Shown here in pieces: positions 34,340 to 36,407 of a stretch of DNA of 36,407 nucleotides. The notes below the pieces were generated by a model. That model saw nothing but the letters and a program-made list of their open reading frames with translations. It searched no databases and was not told the origin of the DNA. This DNA is from Acidobacteria bacterium 13_2_20CM_2_57_6. Lineage in GTDB: Bacteria; Acidobacteriota; Terriglobia; Acidiferrales; UBA7541. Numbering within the stretch: the first letter of the stretch is position 1; each line of letters begins with the position of its first letter. Position numbers and translations under genes: made by a program. Where the stretch lies: the NCBI GenBank assembly GCA_001917435.1, contig MNEA01000126.1:2653-39059 (forward strand), in the 5' to 3' direction.

Positions 34340-34485
34340 GCGCGGAGGGGACCAAGAACTCGATATGCATCACCTTCTGGGCATGAAACGAATGGAAGAG
34401 CGCCGACACTAGCGAGGATTCCGCGGCGCCGGCCTGCTTGCCTGTGCGAAGATAATCCGGAAGTTCGAACGTCCAAAGGGGCACT

Positions 34486-35628
34486 ATGAACTCCCGGCGA
34501 ACCATCTTCTTCGTTTCCACGATTCTCGTTGCCGCTTCTGCTGCGTTCCTCGTTTGGCCGCGCGCCGCAATGACGCAGCAGGGCCAATCTCCACAGAAGC
34601 AGCAGACCCCGACGATCGATGAGTACCAGCCCAAGTCCACGCTCGTCACCAAGGAACACAAAATCGAGCGGGCGAAATTTCCGTTCATCGATATTCACAG
34701 CCATCACTGGAATCCCACGCCGGAAGAAGTGGACCGGCTCGTCAAGGAGATGGACACGATCAATTTGCGCGTGATGGTGAATCTCAGCGGAGGAACCGGG
34801 GAACAACTCAAGAACACTGTGGCGATGATGAAAGGACGCTACCCCGATCGATTCGTCGTTTTCTCGAACATGAGTTACGACGACCTGAACACGCCGGGAT
34901 TTGGAAAGCGCGTGACGGCGCGCCTGGAACAAGACATCAAGAACGGCGCGCAAGGACTGAAAATCTTCAAGAATTTCGGAATGGACCTGAAATATGCGAA
35001 CGGCGAGCGCGTGCACGCGGACGATCCGGAGTTCGATGCCATCTTCGAGAAATGCGCGGAACTGAAGCTTCCCGTGCTGATTCACGTAGCGGAGCCTTCC
35101 GCGTTTTTTGATCCCTGGGACTACCACAACGAACGCTGGGAAGAGTTGAAGGAATTTCCGGGCCGCGCGCGGCCGCCGGCGAAGTATCCGCCGTTTGAAA
35201 CGCTGATGGCGGAGCGCAATCATCTGTTTGCGAAGCATCCCAGGACGAATTTTATTGCGGCGCATCTCGGTTTTCACGGAAATGATCTGGAGCGGCTGGG
35301 GAAAACTCTCGATTCGCTCCCGAACATGTACGTAGATATGGCCGCGGTGCTGGCGGAACTGGGGCGGCAACCCTATTCGGCGCACGATTTCCTGGTGAAA
35401 TATCAAGACCGCGTGCTGATGGGAAAAGACATCTACGATGTGAACGAATACAAATGGTATTTCCGCGCGCTCGAAACGCGCGACGAATATTTTGAGTATT
35501 ACCGCAAGCGCCATGCGTTCTGGCGCATTTACGGTTTCCAGGTGCCGGACGAAGTTTTGAAAAAGGTGTACTACAAGAATGCGCTGAAGCTGGTGCCGGG
35601 AATCGATCCAAAGGCGTTTCCGGAATGA
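34486..35628 (+). CDS. Exported amidohydrolase (amidohydrolase-related, TIM-barrel)
   Basis: 380 residues. An N-terminal signal (RRTIFFVSTILVAASAAFLVW) precedes a metal-dependent TIM-barrel domain with FIDIHSHHW (His 71 and 73), KIFKNFGMDLKY (Lys near 160), LPVLIHVAEP (His near 197), FIAAHLGFHGNDLERL and RVLMGKDIYD (Asp near 310). These are the metal and catalytic positions of the ACMSD/amidohydrolase-2 group, which hydrolyses or decarboxylates ring and ester compounds; the substrate is unknown. GGGGCACT upstream is a weak ribosome-binding site. Export is unusual for this group but frequent in soil bacteria that annotate as 'amidohydrolase'. A 14-bp tandem repeat begins at the stop codon. Confidence 0.85.
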   Translation: MNSRRTIFFVSTILVAASAAFLVWPRAAMTQQGQSPQKQQTPTIDEYQPKSTLVTKEHKIERAKFPFIDIHSHHWNPTPEEVDRLVKEMDTINLRVMVNLSGGTGEQLKNTVAMMKGRYPDRFVVFSNMSYDDLNTPGFGKRVTARLEQDIKNGAQGLKIFKNFGMDLKYANGERVHADDPEFDAIFEKCAELKLPVLIHVAEPSAFFDPWDYHNERWEELKEFPGRARPPAKYPPFETLMAERNHLFAKHPRTNFIAAHLGFHGNDLERLGKTLDSLPNMYVDMAAVLAELGRQPYSAHDFLVKYQDRVLMGKDIYDVNEYKWYFRALETRDEYFEYYRKRHAFWRIYGFQVPDEVLKKVYYKNALKLVPGIDPKAFPE

Positions 35629-35681
35629 GGGGGACAAGAAGAGGGGGACAAGAAGAAGTCGACAGTCAACGGTCGACAGTC
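35627..35681. repeat. Short direct repeats after the amidohydrolase gene
   Basis: GAGGGGGACAAGAA occurs twice in tandem (35627-35640, 35641-35654), beginning inside the stop codon, and GTCGACAGTC occurs at 35658-35667 and 35672-35681. The pattern suggests replication slippage in a non-coding tract. Confidence 0.65.
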
Positions 35682-35886
35682 GAAGAGAGAAGACGGAACA
35701 AAGCAGCAAGCCCAACCGGGCCCATGAGATGGATGCTCCGTCCCAGAATGGGAATTGTTGGTACACACCCTGGCAGTTTCTGCGAGAGCGGCAAACAAAC
35801 AACTTACAGGATACGTCACTTGGAATAATACACGGAAGACGCACTGACAATGACTTAGATGGGGTCCAGCGGAGCTGTGGGGCAGG

Positions 35887-35915
35887 TTGCAAGCGCGGAG
35901 CAAATCATCTAGAAT
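35887..35915 (+). promoter_or_regulatory. Promoter of the toxin-antitoxin operon
   Basis: TTGCAA (35887-35892), exactly 17 bases, TAGAAT (35910-35915); four and five of six positions match the sigma-70 boxes. It overlaps the first operator-like repeat. Confidence 0.6.
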
Positions 35916-35925
35916 AATCATCTAG
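35903..35925. repeat. Direct repeats overlapping the toxin-antitoxin promoter
   Basis: AATCATCTAG at 35903-35912 and 35916-35925, a period of 13 bases. They cover the -10 box and the predicted start, so bound antitoxin would block transcription. Confidence 0.55.
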
Positions 35926-35944
35926 GTTGTTCAGGTGAGGGACC

Positions 35945-36181
35945 ATGCGGAGAGTGGGATTGTTTGAGGCCAAGCAGAAGCTGTCGGAACTGGTGGAGCG
36001 GGCGTCGCGCGGCGAACGGATCGGGATCACCAGAAGAGGAAAGCTTGCCGCGGAAATTGTTCCCGCGCAGGAAGAGGTGGACCTCAAGAAAGTGTTTGCA
36101 CGGATGGATGAAATACGGAAGCGCTCGAAGAAGCCCAAGAACATAAGTGTAAAGGAGTTGATCGAAGAGGGAAGAACGTGA
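35945..36181 (+). CDS. Phd/YefM-family antitoxin
   Basis: 78 residues. The N-terminal part RVGLFEAKQKLSELVERASRGERIGITRRGKLAAEIVP is the Phd/YefM DNA-binding fold (beta strand, two helices, hairpin with ITRRGKxxAxIVP). The C-terminal half (EEVDLKKVFARMDEIRKRSKKPKNISVKELIEEGR) is the disordered toxin-binding arm. It neutralises the PIN-domain toxin encoded next and represses its own promoter. The start ATG 35945 follows GAGGGAC. The stop codon TGA (36179-36181) overlaps the toxin start (GTGA), coupling translation. Confidence 0.92.
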   Translation: MRRVGLFEAKQKLSELVERASRGERIGITRRGKLAAEIVPAQEEVDLKKVFARMDEIRKRSKKPKNISVKELIEEGRT

Positions 36182-36407
36182 GCGACTTCGTCCTTGATGC
36201 GTCCGTAGCGCTTGCCTGGGTTCTTGATAAGTCGGTGCCGGTGTATGCGTTAGACGTGCAGCGGGAAATGCTTGGAGGCAAACGAGGGCTGGTGCCCGCA
36301 TTGTGGCATTTGGAAATTGCGAATGGCTTGGCGATGGCGGAGCGACGCGGGGACCTTAGCGGAGCCGATGTTGAAGATGCCCTCGATCAGATTCTAACAG
36401 CCGCAGC
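36178..36407 (+). CDS. vapC: VapC-type PIN-domain toxin (3' end outside window)
   Basis: The first 76 codons are present. From GTG 36178 the protein opens SDFVLDASVALAWVLDKS, with the first catalytic Asp (Asp 7) in the LDASVALAW motif, and continues with LVPALWHLEIANGLAMAERRG, which holds the conserved Glu (near residue 46). PIN toxins are Mg-dependent ribonucleases that cut specific tRNAs or rRNA when freed from the antitoxin. The later acidic residues lie beyond the window end, so completeness cannot be judged. The start overlaps the antitoxin stop by four bases. Confidence 0.9.
   Translation, partial: MSDFVLDASVALAWVLDKSVPVYALDVQREMLGGKRGLVPALWHLEIANGLAMAERRGDLSGADVEDALDQILTAA

Larger units (their letters stand above)
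35629..35944. other. Intergenic region before the toxin-antitoxin operon
   Basis: 316 bases with no gene seen. It holds the short repeats at its start and the toxin-antitoxin promoter and operator repeats at its end; the middle has no recognised feature. Confidence 0.5.

Noticed and set aside
33991..35892. 633-codon minus-strand open frame opposite the amidohydrolase
   Set aside because: It covers two real genes on the plus strand and shows no domain; it is a shadow.

Overview
The window looks like a chromosomal segment of an Acidobacteriota (Terriglobia-like) bacterium. This is inferred from moderately high GC, small secreted proteins of types common in that phylum (a DUF5818-like protein, a 'choice-of-anchor P' protein next to a post-COAP-domain protein), and a mixed housekeeping and accessory layout. 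No rRNA, tRNA, CRISPR array, phage or insertion sequence was seen. Most genes are ordinary and intact.

Layout. (1) 1-1168, minus strand: a glutaryl-CoA dehydrogenase-type acyl-CoA dehydrogenase, cut by the window edge. (2) 1682-5478, plus: a four-gene minor-pilin operon (FimT/GspH-, PilV-, PilW- and PilX-like), preceded by a possibly structured leader and followed by a terminator hairpin. (3) 5636-9607: a HAD phosphatase, a convergent ADP-ribosylglycohydrolase, a secreted Gly-rich protein and a YncE-like beta-propeller. (4) 9622-15779: an ATP synthase operon (b, b, delta, alpha, gamma, beta, epsilon) with a near-consensus promoter; subunits a and c are not here. (5) 15867-20374: a glutaredoxin-like protein whose stop codon overlaps that of convergent nagA, a DUF5818-like secreted protein, a membrane-anchored coiled-coil protein, a lone anti-sigma-type zinc finger and an HtpX-like protease. 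(6) 20468-23710: hsp20 and clpB with a heat-shock-type control region. (7) 23900-26641: queA, a small secreted protein with an unusual triple-repeat leader, and a calcineurin-like phosphoesterase. (8) 26852-29526: a STAS-domain protein, and an opposing cluster of a DksA/TraR-type zinc-finger protein, a frameshifted comF and an HNH endonuclease. (9) 29840-35628: two secreted anchor-type proteins (one with two compensating frameshifts), a CocE/S15 hydrolase, a secreted HExxH protein and an exported amidohydrolase. (10) 35887-36407: a Phd/VapC toxin-antitoxin operon with direct repeats over its promoter; the toxin gene is cut by the window end.

The strongest candidates for something undescribed are regulatory. 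At 25404-25587 one sequence, TTGACACGCATG, surrounds the start codon of a secreted-protein gene and recurs twice upstream in alternating orientation. The leader RNA could therefore form two mutually exclusive helices, one of which hides the start codon. The opposite strand of the same DNA reads as a 25-codon mini-gene whose stop codon abuts a perfect intrinsic terminator. Other notable signals are tandem 13-bp repeats beside the -35 box of the CocE-type gene, repeats overlapping the toxin-antitoxin promoter, palindromes at the hsp20 and atp promoters, and two long hairpins flanking the CocE-type gene. Three single-base, mostly homopolymer-associated frameshifts fall within 28.5-31.1 kb and could be sequencing errors or real inactivation.
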